Origin: Parvularcula mediterranea
GTDB lineage: Bacteria > Pseudomonadota > Alphaproteobacteria > Caulobacterales > Parvularculaceae
Length of the DNA stretch: 64,000 bases
Reading direction: 5' to 3'
Assembly: GCF_013085255.1 (NCBI RefSeq)
Contig: NZ_JABFCX010000002.1
Coordinates: 1,354,501-1,418,500 of the forward strand
The notes beneath the pieces were generated by a model that did not search any database, had not been told where the DNA came from, and saw nothing but the letters and a program-made list of their open reading frames with translations. Positions 15,891-25,134 of this stretch are shown here, piece after piece. The position numbers and the translations under genes are program-made. The stretch's first letter is position 1. Each line of letters opens with the position of its first letter.

Positions 15891-17796
15891 AGGTGAACTG
15901 GCCGTCCGAGCCGTCGGTTCCTGAGCGAGGCGTACACTTCTCAGGCCAGCCGAATTGCTGCCATGCCTCGACGAGGCCGACTTGATCGGCCCACTGAGGG
16001 AAGTCCGGGTGGGTCCTGATCTTCGTCGTAGCCTCGCGGCCGTCCCACAGGCGGCTCAGGACATAGGAGCCGTTGGCGTAAGGTTCCGCCTCGAAGGCTT
16101 CCATGAAGAGCTCGGCTTCGCCCATGGAGAGGAGGGCGTTCATGATGGAGGTGCTCATGGCGATCTCGGGCGCGGCGCGGGCCTCGGTGACCCGCCGGAG
16201 CGCTAGGGCCTGCGCCGGTTTCTCCTCGAGGTAAAGGGCGCGGCCTGCGAGAACCCATTGATCCCGGTCGGCAAATTCGGGCGCGATGTAGGAAAGGCTG
16301 TCATAGGCCTCGATCAGGTAATCGTAGGCAGCGCGCTTCTTTCCTTCGATCAGCATGATGTCGCCGATGATGAACGCGGCGCCGGGGAAGCCTAGCTCGA
16401 AGCTGCGCTCTGCAGACTGACGAGCGCCTTCGAGGTCGCCTGCGTTGAGGCGGGCGACGGCCTGGGCGTTGAGCCAGAGCCCGCTGCTGGGATTGGCGTC
16501 GAGGGCCTCGTCAAGAAGCGGAAGAGCGTCGCGGGAGTTGCCGATGACGGAGAGGCGGTAGCCGTGGCCATAGTTCGCCTCCGGATCATCGGGGCCAAGC
16601 TTCCTCACAAGGGCGCTGCGTTTGAGCGCCTCGGCAAAGCGGTTGTCGGCGAGGCGCAGGCTGGCGATCAGCGAATGGCCCGCAGGGTCCGTCGGCTCGA
16701 GCGCGATGACCTTGCGCGCGGCTTCTTCGGCGGTGGCCATGTAGGGGTCCTGCGACTGGACCCGGGAATAGGTGGGCAGGAGGAAGTTGGCGTAGGAGAG
16801 AAGCTCCCACGCGGCGACGAACTCGGGGTCACGCTCCACCGCCTGCTGGAGGAACAGGACTGCGCGGGGGAGGGTGTCGATGCCCCACGCCTGATTGACG
16901 AGATCGCGACCTCTCAGGAAGAGGTCGTAAGCGACGGGGTCATCTGTGAGCTGATCGGCGAGCCGTTCGCCGCCGCTCTCGGTCATCATGCCCTTGAGCT
17001 CCCGCGCCACGGCGCGGGCAATCTGCTCCTGGGTGTCCCAGACATTGTCGAGGGTCTCGTTGAACGTGTCGGACCACAGATTGAAGCCGGTGTCCGCTTC
17101 GATCAGCGTCGCGGTGATCCTCACCCGGTCGCCGTCTTTCCTGACCGAGCCTTCGAGGATGTGCCCGACATTCAGGGTCTCGCCGATCTCGCTGAGGGTG
17201 CGCTCTGATCCCTTGAAAGCGAACGCGGAGGTTCGCCCGGCGACCCGCAGGCCGTCGATCCTGACGAGGGCGTTCAGGATCTCCTCGGCAATGCCGTCGG
17301 AGAAATAGGCCTGGTCCTGGGCTGCGCTCATGTCGGCGAAGGGCAGGACGGCGATGGAGGAGGGGCCTTCAGGGACTGTCCGCTCGGGCTCTTCGGTGAG
17401 GGCCGAGGCGGCGACTTCGCCGAGGGGGACCTCGACGGAGCGCGGGGTCTCGCGGGTCAGGTTCCAAGTGGTGAGGCCAACGAGGGCCACGAGCGCGATG
17501 GCAATGACGCCATCAGCAACGCGCAGGCGCAGATGCTCATGGTCGGGGTCTGCGTCCGGGTCATAGTCCGTGCGCTTGATCCCCTGGGGCGTCATCTCGA
17601 AAGCCCAGGCGAGGATCACTGCCACGGGAAAGCCGAGGATGAGGAGGACCGTGACGCCACTGTCGAACCACGCGGGCAGGAGAAGGGTCGCTTCGAGCGC
17701 GATGGCGAGCTGGATCAGCAGCCATGCGAGCACCGCATAGCCGCCGGCCACCCTGAAGACGCTCCTGCGCCTGAGCTCGACAAAAAACTTCAACAC
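15883..17796 (-). CDS. Membrane FlgO/TolB-like domain protein with TPR repeats
   Basis: This protein of about 637 residues has two or three N-terminal membrane helices (about 8-75 and 100-120, ending WNLTRETP), then a FlgO/TolB-N-like domain (SSIAVLPFADMSAAQDQAYFSDGIAEE onward, about 150-270), and a long TPR-like helical region to the C-terminus. Such proteins are often annotated with CadC or adenylate-cyclase fusions, but no DNA-binding or cyclase domain is present here, so this is a truncated architecture. I chose the GTG at 17796 (VLKFFVELRRRSVF), preceded by GGAAGGG; the frame upstream looks non-coding. It sits between rsmI and lpoA, which are usually adjacent. Confidence 0.8.
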   Translation of the reverse strand: MLKFFVELRRRSVFRVAGGYAVLAWLLIQLAIALEATLLLPAWFDSGVTVLLILGFPVAVILAWAFEMTPQGIKRTDYDPDADPDHEHLRLRVADGVIAIALVALVGLTTWNLTRETPRSVEVPLGEVAASALTEEPERTVPEGPSSIAVLPFADMSAAQDQAYFSDGIAEEILNALVRIDGLRVAGRTSAFAFKGSERTLSEIGETLNVGHILEGSVRKDGDRVRITATLIEADTGFNLWSDTFNETLDNVWDTQEQIARAVARELKGMMTESGGERLADQLTDDPVAYDLFLRGRDLVNQAWGIDTLPRAVLFLQQAVERDPEFVAAWELLSYANFLLPTYSRVQSQDPYMATAEEAARKVIALEPTDPAGHSLIASLRLADNRFAEALKRSALVRKLGPDDPEANYGHGYRLSVIGNSRDALPLLDEALDANPSSGLWLNAQAVARLNAGDLEGARQSAERSFELGFPGAAFIIGDIMLIEGKKRAAYDYLIEAYDSLSYIAPEFADRDQWVLAGRALYLEEKPAQALALRRVTEARAAPEIAMSTSIMNALLSMGEAELFMEAFEAEPYANGSYVLSRLWDGREATTKIRTHPDFPQWADQVGLVEAWQQFGWPEKCTPRSGTDGSDGQFTCV

Positions 17797-17943
17797 GATC
17801 GGCGGGCCCTTCCGCGCAGACTCGATAACATAGGCAAACGCGCAATAGCACTGGTCCTGCCCCCCTAGGAACTGCCTAAGGCTGTTAAGTGTGTTGTCGG
17901 TGTCGCAAAGGCTGGGTATGCCGGAGGCTAGGGAGTTCCTGAC

Positions 17944-19371
17944 ATGACGATCGCGCCTCTTTCCAACTGGCAAAAACGCCTTGCAGCTCTAGGGCTTGTC
18001 CTCTTCGCAGCGGCCTGCAGCACGACCGGTGGTGGACCCGGCAAGACCGATGACATCGATCCCGTGGCCACCGAAGATCCTGTGGGCCTCGAGGAGCCGA
18101 TCACCCTTCCTGACCTCGATGAGGACCGGGTTGTGCGCGTTGCGCTGCTCCTGCCGCTCAACGACCAACGTCCGAGCGTCCAGGACCTCGCCGAATCGAT
18201 GCTCAAGGCAGCGCAGATGGTCGCCTTCGAGAGCGGCAACAAAAGCTTCCTGCTGATCCCAGAAGACACCAAAGGCACCCCGCAGGGCGCCCGGATTGCG
18301 GCGCAGAACGCCATCCGCGGCGGTGCTGACATAATCCTCGGCCCGCTCTTCGCGAGCAGCGTCGATGCGATTTCTCCTATCGCGCGGGCGCAGAACATTC
18401 CTGTCGTGGCCTTCTCGACCGACCGGCGGGTATCGGGCGACGGCGTCTACCTCCTGAGCTTCCCGCCTGAGCCTGAGATCGAGCGCGTGACGCAATATGC
18501 GCTCTCGCAGGGCTACGCCCGTTTCGGCCTTCTCGCGCCCCTCACCGAGTATGGTAGCCGAGTGTCGGACGCCTTCCGCGAGCAGATCTATGTGGGCGGC
18601 GGCCAGCTCGTGCATGAAGAGGTCTACGAGCGGACCCCTGATTCGATGCGCGCTCCGGCAGCGCGCCTCGCCGAGTTCGCAGCGCCCGGGTTCATCCCGC
18701 AATATGTGAAGCCTCGCGGCCCGCGTCCGATCGAGGACCGCCTGCGTCCGGATGAAGATGATCTGCGTGAACCGCCGGCGACGGTGGACCGGTATGGTCC
18801 GCGGATCTCGAACGACGATCTCGCTGATCCGATCGGTCGGGCAGATGTGCCGAGCGAGACCTATGATCCCGCCTATGACGGCTTCCAGGCCGTGCTGCTG
18901 CCTGAGTCAGGCCGCCTCCTGAGGGCTTTGGCGCCGCTTCTTCCCTACAATGATGTCGATGTTCGCGAGATCAAGCTGCTCGGCGTGTCCGCATGGAACA
19001 ATCCGGGCCTCAAGGGTGAGCCTGCGCTCCGGGGTGGCTGGTTCGCAGCGCCTGACCCGCAGCGTTCGCGCGGGTTCAACGCCCGCTACCGTGCGGCCTA
19101 TGGCGAGACGGCGCCGAGGCTTGCCTCGCTTGCTTATGACGCGACGCTGATTGCTGCGCGGCTGGCCGAGTCGAAGGTGCCGAACCCTTATTCCGAGGCG
19201 ATGCTGACGAACCCCAACGGTTTCATCGGTGCAGACGGTCTCTTCCGCCTGACGCCCGAGGGCATGGTCGAGCGTGGTCTCGCGATCCTCGAGATTGGCC
19301 CGGGCGGCATCGTCGTGATCGACGAGGCACCGCTCAGCTTCAAGCCGGACCCCTACGCTCCGAAGTTCTGA
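17944..19371 (+). CDS. LpoA-like penicillin-binding-protein activator lipoprotein
   Basis: This 475-residue protein has a lipoprotein signal ending FAAACS (Cys near residue 25), an acidic linker, and a type-1 periplasmic binding-protein fold (VVRVALLLPLNDQ, then GADIILGPLFASSVDAISPIA, VPVVAFSTD) like the C-terminal domain of LpoA. LpoA activates PBP1A for peptidoglycan synthesis from the outer membrane; that activity is inferred. A charged insert near residues 255-300, rich in Arg/Pro/Asp, is unusual. It is divergent from the rsmI-containing operon, as lpoA is from rsmI in other proteobacteria. Confidence 0.85.
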   Translation: MTIAPLSNWQKRLAALGLVLFAAACSTTGGGPGKTDDIDPVATEDPVGLEEPITLPDLDEDRVVRVALLLPLNDQRPSVQDLAESMLKAAQMVAFESGNKSFLLIPEDTKGTPQGARIAAQNAIRGGADIILGPLFASSVDAISPIARAQNIPVVAFSTDRRVSGDGVYLLSFPPEPEIERVTQYALSQGYARFGLLAPLTEYGSRVSDAFREQIYVGGGQLVHEEVYERTPDSMRAPAARLAEFAAPGFIPQYVKPRGPRPIEDRLRPDEDDLREPPATVDRYGPRISNDDLADPIGRADVPSETYDPAYDGFQAVLLPESGRLLRALAPLLPYNDVDVREIKLLGVSAWNNPGLKGEPALRGGWFAAPDPQRSRGFNARYRAAYGETAPRLASLAYDATLIAARLAESKVPNPYSEAMLTNPNGFIGADGLFRLTPEGMVERGLAILEIGPGGIVVIDEAPLSFKPDPYAPKF

Positions 19372-19389
19372 TCAGCTGAGCTTTAGAGC

Positions 19390-20775
19390 TTGGCAGACCA
19401 ACCCATACTGAGCCTCGGGCCGGACATTCTCCGGCCCGTTGAACCCGCCAATTTCCCCAAGGCGATCCTCCGTTACCGGAGCGACCGGGCGGCCGGGGAG
19501 GTGGGCCTGGCTCAGCTGTCCAATGAGGATTGGGCCCGGCATTTTGCGCGGTTCGATCCGCTCCCTGACAGTCTCACTGAGCCTCTGGCGCTCGCCTATC
19601 ATGGCCACCAGTTCCGGGTGTATAATCCTGACATCGGCGATGGGCGCGGCTTTCTCTTCGCGCAGCTGAGGGATGGCGCCGGGCGCCTCATGGACCTAGG
19701 CACCAAGGGATCAGGCCGGACGCCGTTCTCCCGTGATGGCGACGGTCGGCTGACGCTGAAAGGCGCGGTGCGTGAGGTGCTAGCGACGGAGATGCTCGAG
19801 GCGCTTGGCGTGCCGACGTCCCGCACACTGAGCGTTATTGAAACGGGAGAAGATCTCCACCGCTATGACGAACCCTCGCCGACGCGCTCGGCTGTGATGG
19901 TACGGCTGAGCCACAGCCATATCCGCTTTGGCACGTTCCAGCGGCTTGCTGCGCTCAAGGACGAGGAGGGGATGGCGCGGCTACTCGCTTATGTGCGGGA
20001 CGAGTTCTATCCGGCGCTTGCGGAAGGCGACGCTGCTGGCCTGCTCCGCGCGGTGTCGGAACGGATGGCGGTGCACGCGGCGCGCCTGATGGCGGCAGGG
20101 TTCACCCACGGTGTTCTCAATACGGATAATATGAACATAACCGGGGAGTGCTTCGACTACGGACCTTGGAAGTTCACGCCGACGGTCGACCCTGGCTGGA
20201 CGGCTGCGAGCTTTGACCGAACGGGGCTCTATGCTTTTGGCCGCCAGCCGGAAGCGATCTACTGGAACCTTGCGGCGCTGGCCGACGCGCTGAGGCCGAT
20301 CGGCGACCCGGAGGAGCTGAAGGACGTTCTCGAAGTCTACCCCGATGCCTATGCGAAGGCGTTTCCCGATGCGATCCTCAGGCGTCTGGGCGTGCGCCCA
20401 AGCGATCCGCAGGCGGATCAGTCCTTCGCCAGCGACCTTTTCGTTTTCCTCAACAAGACAAGGCTACCCTTAGAGCGCGCCTTCTTCGACCTCTTTGCCG
20501 GCAGCGCTGGCCGCGGCAAAAGGCTCCGCTCTCCCCACTCTGATACCTATGCCGGGGAGGAGATCATCCGCAGGCTGGATGCTTACGAACCGTTGCAGCC
20601 CGAGCGGGCTGAGCATCCGATCTTCCGCCGCGAGCCGCCGACGCTCTTGCCTGACGATGTCGAGGCGCTTTGGGACCCGATCACCGAAGCCGACGACTGG
20701 AGCGCCTTCGAAGCGAAAGTGGCGGCCATCCGGGAGTATGGCGAAGCTCTCGCTATCGCGGACAGGTTTTCCTGA
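19390..20775 (+). CDS. selO: SelO family protein adenylyltransferase (AMPylator)
   Basis: SelO is a pseudokinase-fold enzyme that transfers AMP to protein hydroxyls in redox regulation. The 461-residue protein has AYHGHQFRVYNPDIGDGRG, LDLGTKGSGRTPFSRDGDG-type ATP-site residues, the activation GVPTSRTLSV and the metal-site FTHGVLNTDNMNITGECFDYGPW. It is slightly shorter than E. coli YdiU and, unlike mitochondrial SelO, lacks a C-terminal Sec. The start appears to be TTG at 19390, since the conserved region begins at once and no ATG is nearby. Confidence 0.93.
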   Translation: MADQPILSLGPDILRPVEPANFPKAILRYRSDRAAGEVGLAQLSNEDWARHFARFDPLPDSLTEPLALAYHGHQFRVYNPDIGDGRGFLFAQLRDGAGRLMDLGTKGSGRTPFSRDGDGRLTLKGAVREVLATEMLEALGVPTSRTLSVIETGEDLHRYDEPSPTRSAVMVRLSHSHIRFGTFQRLAALKDEEGMARLLAYVRDEFYPALAEGDAAGLLRAVSERMAVHAARLMAAGFTHGVLNTDNMNITGECFDYGPWKFTPTVDPGWTAASFDRTGLYAFGRQPEAIYWNLAALADALRPIGDPEELKDVLEVYPDAYAKAFPDAILRRLGVRPSDPQADQSFASDLFVFLNKTRLPLERAFFDLFAGSAGRGKRLRSPHSDTYAGEEIIRRLDAYEPLQPERAEHPIFRREPPTLLPDDVEALWDPITEADDWSAFEAKVAAIREYGEALAIADRFS

Positions 20776-20816
20776 CGTCGGTTGCCAGCGCGCCAATCCT
20801 TCCCCATCAAAGCCTG

Positions 20817-21950
20817 ATGACCGAAACGCCTCTCCACGACCCGATTGCTCTCGCCAAGGCGCTGATGGCCTGCCCGTCGGTGACGCCGGTCGATGCGGGG
20901 GCGCAGGACCTTCTTGAGACCTGGCTCGAGCGGCTCGGGTTCGAAGTTCACCGGGTGACCTTCGGCGACGTGCCGAACCTCTATGCGACGCGGGGGCAGG
21001 GCCAGCGGCTCTGCTTTGCCGGGCATACCGATGTCGTCCCGCCGGGACAGGTCGATGCCTGGACCAGCCCGCCCTTCGAGCCTTCGGTGGAGGACGGGAT
21101 GCTGCGTGGACGCGGTGCGTCGGACATGAAGGGCGCTATTGCGGCCTTCCTCGCGGCCATTGCTCGGGCGGAGGGGACGCCGCCGCTGTCGCTCCTGATC
21201 ACAGGTGACGAAGAGGGCCCGGGTCTCGATGGGACCAAGAAGATGCTCGGCTGGATGGCGGAGCAGGGATACAGCTTTGACCATTGCCTCGTGGGTGAGC
21301 CGACGAGCCGCGAAGTGCTGGGCGACATGATGAAGGTCGGCCGTCGCGGCTCGATGAATGCCATCATCACCATCGAGGGCCGTCAGGGCCACGTGGCGTA
21401 CCCGCACCGCGCGGAGAACCCGATGCCAGCCGCTGCCCACATCGCCGAAGCGCTGGCGAGCCTCGACCTCGACGGCGGCTATGAGCATTTCCAGCCTTCC
21501 AACCTCGAAGTGACAGGCTGGGGTAGCGCGAAGACGGCGGAGAATGTGATCCCTGCAGACGCGTGGATCAGGCTGAACGTCCGCTTTAATCCAAACTGGA
21601 CCGGGGAGACGCTGGTCGCGCACCTGGAGACGGTGATCGGCGAGGCGGCGGGCGGCGCCAAATGGAGCTGGCACCCGCGGGTCAGCGGCGAAGCATTCCT
21701 CAACGAGGACCCGGCGCTCGCAGGGCTGGTCACAAAGGCGGTGCGCAAGGTCACGGGCCGCGCGCCTGAGCTATCGACCTCAGGCGGCACATCCGATGCG
21801 CGCTTCATCGCCAAGGTCAGCCCCTGCGTCGAGTTCGGCCTGTCGGGGCAGACGATGCATCAGGTGGACGAGCAGGTCCCGGCGGTGGACGTTGAGCGCC
21901 TGACGGATATCTACAGCGAGATTATCGCTCTTTATAAGGACGGTCTTTGA
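20817..21950 (+). CDS. dapE: Succinyl-diaminopimelate desuccinylase
   Basis: DapE removes the succinyl group from N-succinyl-LL-diaminopimelate in the lysine and peptidoglycan pathway. The 377-residue M20-family protein has the zinc-site blocks FAGHTDVVPPG, GASDMKGAIAAF and ITGDEEGPG, and the C-terminal VEFGLSGQTMHQVDE. The ATG at 20817 begins the conserved sequence; upstream extension runs into selO. The membrane gene downstream starts on the last base of its stop (TGATG). With truA, fmt and def it forms a block conserved in alphaproteobacteria. Confidence 0.96.
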   Translation: MTETPLHDPIALAKALMACPSVTPVDAGAQDLLETWLERLGFEVHRVTFGDVPNLYATRGQGQRLCFAGHTDVVPPGQVDAWTSPPFEPSVEDGMLRGRGASDMKGAIAAFLAAIARAEGTPPLSLLITGDEEGPGLDGTKKMLGWMAEQGYSFDHCLVGEPTSREVLGDMMKVGRRGSMNAIITIEGRQGHVAYPHRAENPMPAAAHIAEALASLDLDGGYEHFQPSNLEVTGWGSAKTAENVIPADAWIRLNVRFNPNWTGETLVAHLETVIGEAAGGAKWSWHPRVSGEAFLNEDPALAGLVTKAVRKVTGRAPELSTSGGTSDARFIAKVSPCVEFGLSGQTMHQVDEQVPAVDVERLTDIYSEIIALYKDGL

Positions 21951-22579
21951 TGCTTTCGGCGCGTTCGATTTCTTCGGCCATCTCCATGACCTTCTCGATG
22001 GCGAAGGGTGATCCCGACTGGGCCGAGAAGCACGACATGTCCGCCGAAGCGGTGTTCATGAGCTTCTGGGCGGTGCCTCTTGCGATCCTGCCGCACCTCG
22101 TCGCGGCGGAGGGTGCGCGGCGCATCCTCCTCGAACAGACGGTGGTGCAGGTGGCGCCTGCCGGAGCGGTGGCCAACGCGGTGGCGCAGGTCATCACGCT
22201 CCTCGTCTCATGGGGTGTGGAGCTTCTTCTCATCACGAACCTCGCCCAGCGGCGTGAGATCGGCTGGAAGATCAGCCCCCTGATCATCGGCTACAATTGG
22301 TCGATCTTCATCTCGCGCATGGCGCAGGGTCTGGGGATCGGGCTCTTCCTCGTCGCAGGGATGGCGGGGATGGCGCAATTCGCGACCCTGCTGGTGGCGT
22401 TCCTGTCGGTGTGGCTGCGCTGGGGAGTCCTGAGGCGGGCGCTCGGCACGACGCCGATGGGTACGGTCGGCGTGATCGTCCTCCTGCTGATCGTCTCGAT
22501 GGCAGCGGCGGTGGTCTTGTCGCTGCTCTTCCAAGCGGTGGGACTTATGCCTTCGACGCCTGTGCCTGCGGCGGATTAG
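21950..22579 (+). CDS. Multi-spanning membrane protein of unknown function
   Basis: This 209-residue protein has about five membrane helices (around 40-60, 70-100, 105-125, 130-165, 170-195). It opens with SARSISSAISMTFSMAKGDPDWAEKHDM. I do not recognise a named family, but a gene of this kind is often found beside dapE in alphaproteobacteria. Start is ATG at 21950, overlapping the dapE stop by one base; its own stop interlocks with the truA stop (TTAG). Confidence 0.75.
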   Translation: MLSARSISSAISMTFSMAKGDPDWAEKHDMSAEAVFMSFWAVPLAILPHLVAAEGARRILLEQTVVQVAPAGAVANAVAQVITLLVSWGVELLLITNLAQRREIGWKISPLIIGYNWSIFISRMAQGLGIGLFLVAGMAGMAQFATLLVAFLSVWLRWGVLRRALGTTPMGTVGVIVLLLIVSMAAAVVLSLLFQAVGLMPSTPVPAAD

Positions 22580-23328
22580 TAGACAGCCTTCAGGAAATAG
22601 AGGCCCTCAGCAGGCGCGACGGGGCCGCATCGGGTCCTGTCGGTCGCTTCGAGGGCGTCTTTCACGTCGTCAGCTGACCAGCGGCCAGCGCCGACCCGGT
22701 CGAGGGTTCCTGCGATCGAGCGGACCTGATTGTGCAGGAAGCTCGGTGCCCTGAGGAAGAGGTCGATGCGCTCTTCGTCTTGGGTGACGTTGATTTCGGT
22801 GATCGACTTGTGCGGGCTCTTCGACTGGCAGTGCGACGAGCGGAAAGTGGTGAAGTCGTGCTTGCCGACGAGGTGCTGCGCCGCCTCTGCCATCGCCTCG
22901 GCGTCGAGGGCATAGGGGACCTGCCAGGCCTTGCCTGCCTCCAGCGCGAGCGGCGCGCGGCGGGTGACGTAGCGGTAGAGATACTGACGCTCCTTGGCCG
23001 AAAAGCGCGCATGGAAGTCCTCGCTGACCTCTTCCGCTGAGAGGATGGCGACGGGGTGGGGCCTGATTAGAGCGTTGAGCGCGTTTTGAACCGTGAACGG
23101 ATCAACTTCCTTCGGAAGATCGAGATGGGCGGTCATCGCGCGGGCGTGGACACCTGTGTCAGTGCGGCCCGCTCCGTAGCAATGGGCTGTGCCTTGGGTA
23201 AACTTGGCAGCGGCATCCTCAATCACCTGCTGCACCGAGAGAGCATTGGTCTGGCGCTGCCAGCCTGCGAAGGGCCCGCCATCATATTCGATTTCGAGCC
23301 GGTAGCGCCAGAAGGGCCGCTCGATCAC
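22576..23328 (-). CDS. truA: tRNA pseudouridine(38-40) synthase
   Basis: TruA makes pseudouridine at positions 38-40 of the tRNA anticodon arm. The 250-residue protein opens with [19 protein letters not shown] and has [14 protein letters not shown] with the catalytic aspartate, plus [15 protein letters not shown] and [17 protein letters not shown]. Length is normal. Its start overlaps the fmt stop by 4 bases, so fmt–truA are coupled. Confidence 0.96.
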   Translation of the reverse strand: MIERPFWRYRLEIEYDGGPFAGWQRQTNALSVQQVIEDAAAKFTQGTAHCYGAGRTDTGVHARAMTAHLDLPKEVDPFTVQNALNALIRPHPVAILSAEEVSEDFHARFSAKERQYLYRYVTRRAPLALEAGKAWQVPYALDAEAMAEAAQHLVGKHDFTTFRSSHCQSKSPHKSITEINVTQDEERIDLFLRAPSFLHNQVRSIAGTLDRVGAGRWSADDVKDALEATDRTRCGPVAPAEGLYFLKAVY

Positions 23329-24254
23329 GAGAGCACCGTGCCCGGATCAATGGAGAAACCGCGGAAGAACTCTTCAGCGTTCTGGGCTGCCTTGCCCGCT
23401 CGCTGGAGGCGGGTGACGAGAAGGGAGGTGCCTTCGCCGCAAGCAACGGAGAGGCCGTGTTCGTCGGCAGAAAGGACCGTGCCCGGAGTTTTTTCGGTGG
23501 AGGTGCCTTGCGCGGACATGAGGAGCTTCACCCGGTCGCCTGCGACTTGCGCGAAGGCGCCCGGGAAGGGGGAGAGCCCCCTGATCTGCGGATCGATGAC
23601 GCTCGCGGGCTGGGTCCAGTCGATGCGCGCTTCGTCGGCAGTGATCTTCTTGGCGTAGGTGACGCCGTCTTCGGACTGGACCGTTTCCTGAAGGCCGCCG
23701 CGCTCCAGCGCTGCGAGGGCGCGGGGAAGGAGGCCTGCGCCAACGGGGGCGAGCTTGTCGTGGAGGCTCTGGTAGGTCTCATCGTCCGCGATGGGCACGG
23801 TCTCGGAGAGGAGGACGGGGCCGGTATCGAGGCCTGCTTCCATGCGCATGACCTGAACGCCTGTCACCTTGTCGCCCGCCATGATCGCGCGTTGGATCGG
23901 TGCTGCGCCCCGCCAGCGGGGGAGGAGCGAGCCGTGGAGGTTGAGGCAGCCATGCTCGGGCACGTCGAGGACAGCCTGGGGCAGGATCTGGCCGTAGGCG
24001 ACGACGATCGCGACGTCAGGCTTGAGCTCTGCCAGCGCTGCGGCCTCGCTCGGCGCCTTCATGGTGGTGGGGGTTCTGACCTCGAGGCCGTACTCCTCAG
24101 CCAGCGCTCCGACCGGTGAGGGGCGCAGCTTGTGGCCCCGTCCGCGGGGGCGGGGCGGTTGGGTGTAGACGGCTGCGATCTCGTGGCCTGCGGCGACAAG
24201 CTCGCTCAGCGCCGGAACGGCAAACTCCGGCGTGCCCATGAAGACGATGCGCAT
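23325..24254 (-). CDS. fmt: Methionyl-tRNA formyltransferase
   Basis: Fmt formylates Met-tRNAfMet for initiation, using 10-formyl-tetrahydrofolate. The 309-residue protein has [16 protein letters not shown], the folate-site block [18 protein letters not shown] with catalytic Asn and His, and [13 protein letters not shown], with the C-terminal tRNA-binding domain from about 205. It lies 5 bases downstream of def on the same strand; def–fmt is one of the most conserved gene pairs. Confidence 0.97.
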   Translation of the reverse strand: MRIVFMGTPEFAVPALSELVAAGHEIAAVYTQPPRPRGRGHKLRPSPVGALAEEYGLEVRTPTTMKAPSEAAALAELKPDVAIVVAYGQILPQAVLDVPEHGCLNLHGSLLPRWRGAAPIQRAIMAGDKVTGVQVMRMEAGLDTGPVLLSETVPIADDETYQSLHDKLAPVGAGLLPRALAALERGGLQETVQSEDGVTYAKKITADEARIDWTQPASVIDPQIRGLSPFPGAFAQVAGDRVKLLMSAQGTSTEKTPGTVLSADEHGLSVACGEGTSLLVTRLQRAGKAAQNAEEFFRGFSIDPGTVLS

Positions 24255-24259
24255 GGAGC

Positions 24260-24805
24260 TTATTCCGCGGCGGCGAGGGCCTTGTCGCCCTCTTTGGCCT
24301 TGAGTTTCGCCTCTTTCTTGAGACGCTTGACGATCCGGTCGCGCTTCAGTCGCGAGAGATAGTCGATGAAGAGGATGCCCTCGAGGTGATCCATCTCATG
24401 CTGGATGCAGGTCGCGAGGAGGCCGTCAGCCTCGAGCCGCTGTGGTTTGCCCTCATAGTCGAGATACTCGACCACGCAGGTCGCGGGGCGCTCGAGCTCT
24501 TCATAGGCATCGGGCACGGAGAGGCAGCCCTCTTCGTAAGGCGCAGTCTCTTCAGCCGGGTCGATGATGCGCGGATTGACGAAGTACCGGGGCTGCGGGC
24601 CCTCTTCCTTGTCCGCGATGTCCATGACGATGATCCGGAGCGGGACACCCACCTGGATCGCCGCGAGGCCGATACCGGGAGCCGCGTACATGGTCTCCAG
24701 CATGTCATCCATGAGGGCACGGTGCTCGTCCGTCACCTCGTCGACTTCCTTGGAAACCTCGCGCAGGCGCGGGTCGGGAACAGTAATGATCTCGCGTATA
24801 GCCAT
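24260..24805 (-). CDS. def: Peptide deformylase
   Basis: Peptide deformylase removes the formyl group from nascent proteins. The 181-residue protein has all three metal-site motifs: [18 protein letters not shown] with the cysteine ligand, and QHEMDHLEG with both histidines and the catalytic glutamate. I chose ATG 24805 (MAIREIITV), the usual start; the reading from 24841 adds a non-conserved stretch. A charged C-terminal tail of about 20 residues ([14 protein letters not shown]) is common in alphaproteobacteria. Confidence 0.96.
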   Translation of the reverse strand: MAIREIITVPDPRLREVSKEVDEVTDEHRALMDDMLETMYAAPGIGLAAIQVGVPLRIIVMDIADKEEGPQPRYFVNPRIIDPAEETAPYEEGCLSVPDAYEELERPATCVVEYLDYEGKPQRLEADGLLATCIQHEMDHLEGILFIDYLSRLKRDRIVKRLKKEAKLKAKEGDKALAAAE

Positions 24806-25134
24806 GGAAATGCACCTAAGAAGCCTCTCCACCGTGGTCAATCGGAACCGGGCAAGGCGCGGCCAAAGCGCAGTCTAAGACTTTTTTGCAACTTTAACGG
24901 TATGTGGACACTGTCATGTATCTCGCCTTGCCGCCCATTCGGTGACATAGGAACATCTTCGGGTCATATTGGGGAGCCCGGAGGCGTTGTATATCGAGGC
25001 CTGGCGGTAGCCGGTGGGACAGCATGGCACGGTTTGTGAATCTCGTACCGGGACGCACCGCTGACATCAGGGTCGATGAAGAACTCGAAGATGTCGAAGG
25101 TGTCTTGGAACAGTTGACGGGGGCCAGTGAGGCA
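24806..25134. other. Divergent intergenic region between def and rmuC-like gene
   Basis: This 329-base stretch must hold the promoters of the def–fmt–truA operon and of the rmuC-like gene. I see no strong hexamers or hairpin. From 25024 the rmuC frame is open with an ATG, but its third positions are less GC-rich than the rest of the gene, so I treat 25024-25134 as leader with an alternative start. Confidence 0.4.

Noticed and set aside
20583-21674. 363-codon minus-strand open frame opposite selO and dapE
   Set aside because: It is a shadow of dapE with no domain and no ribosome site.
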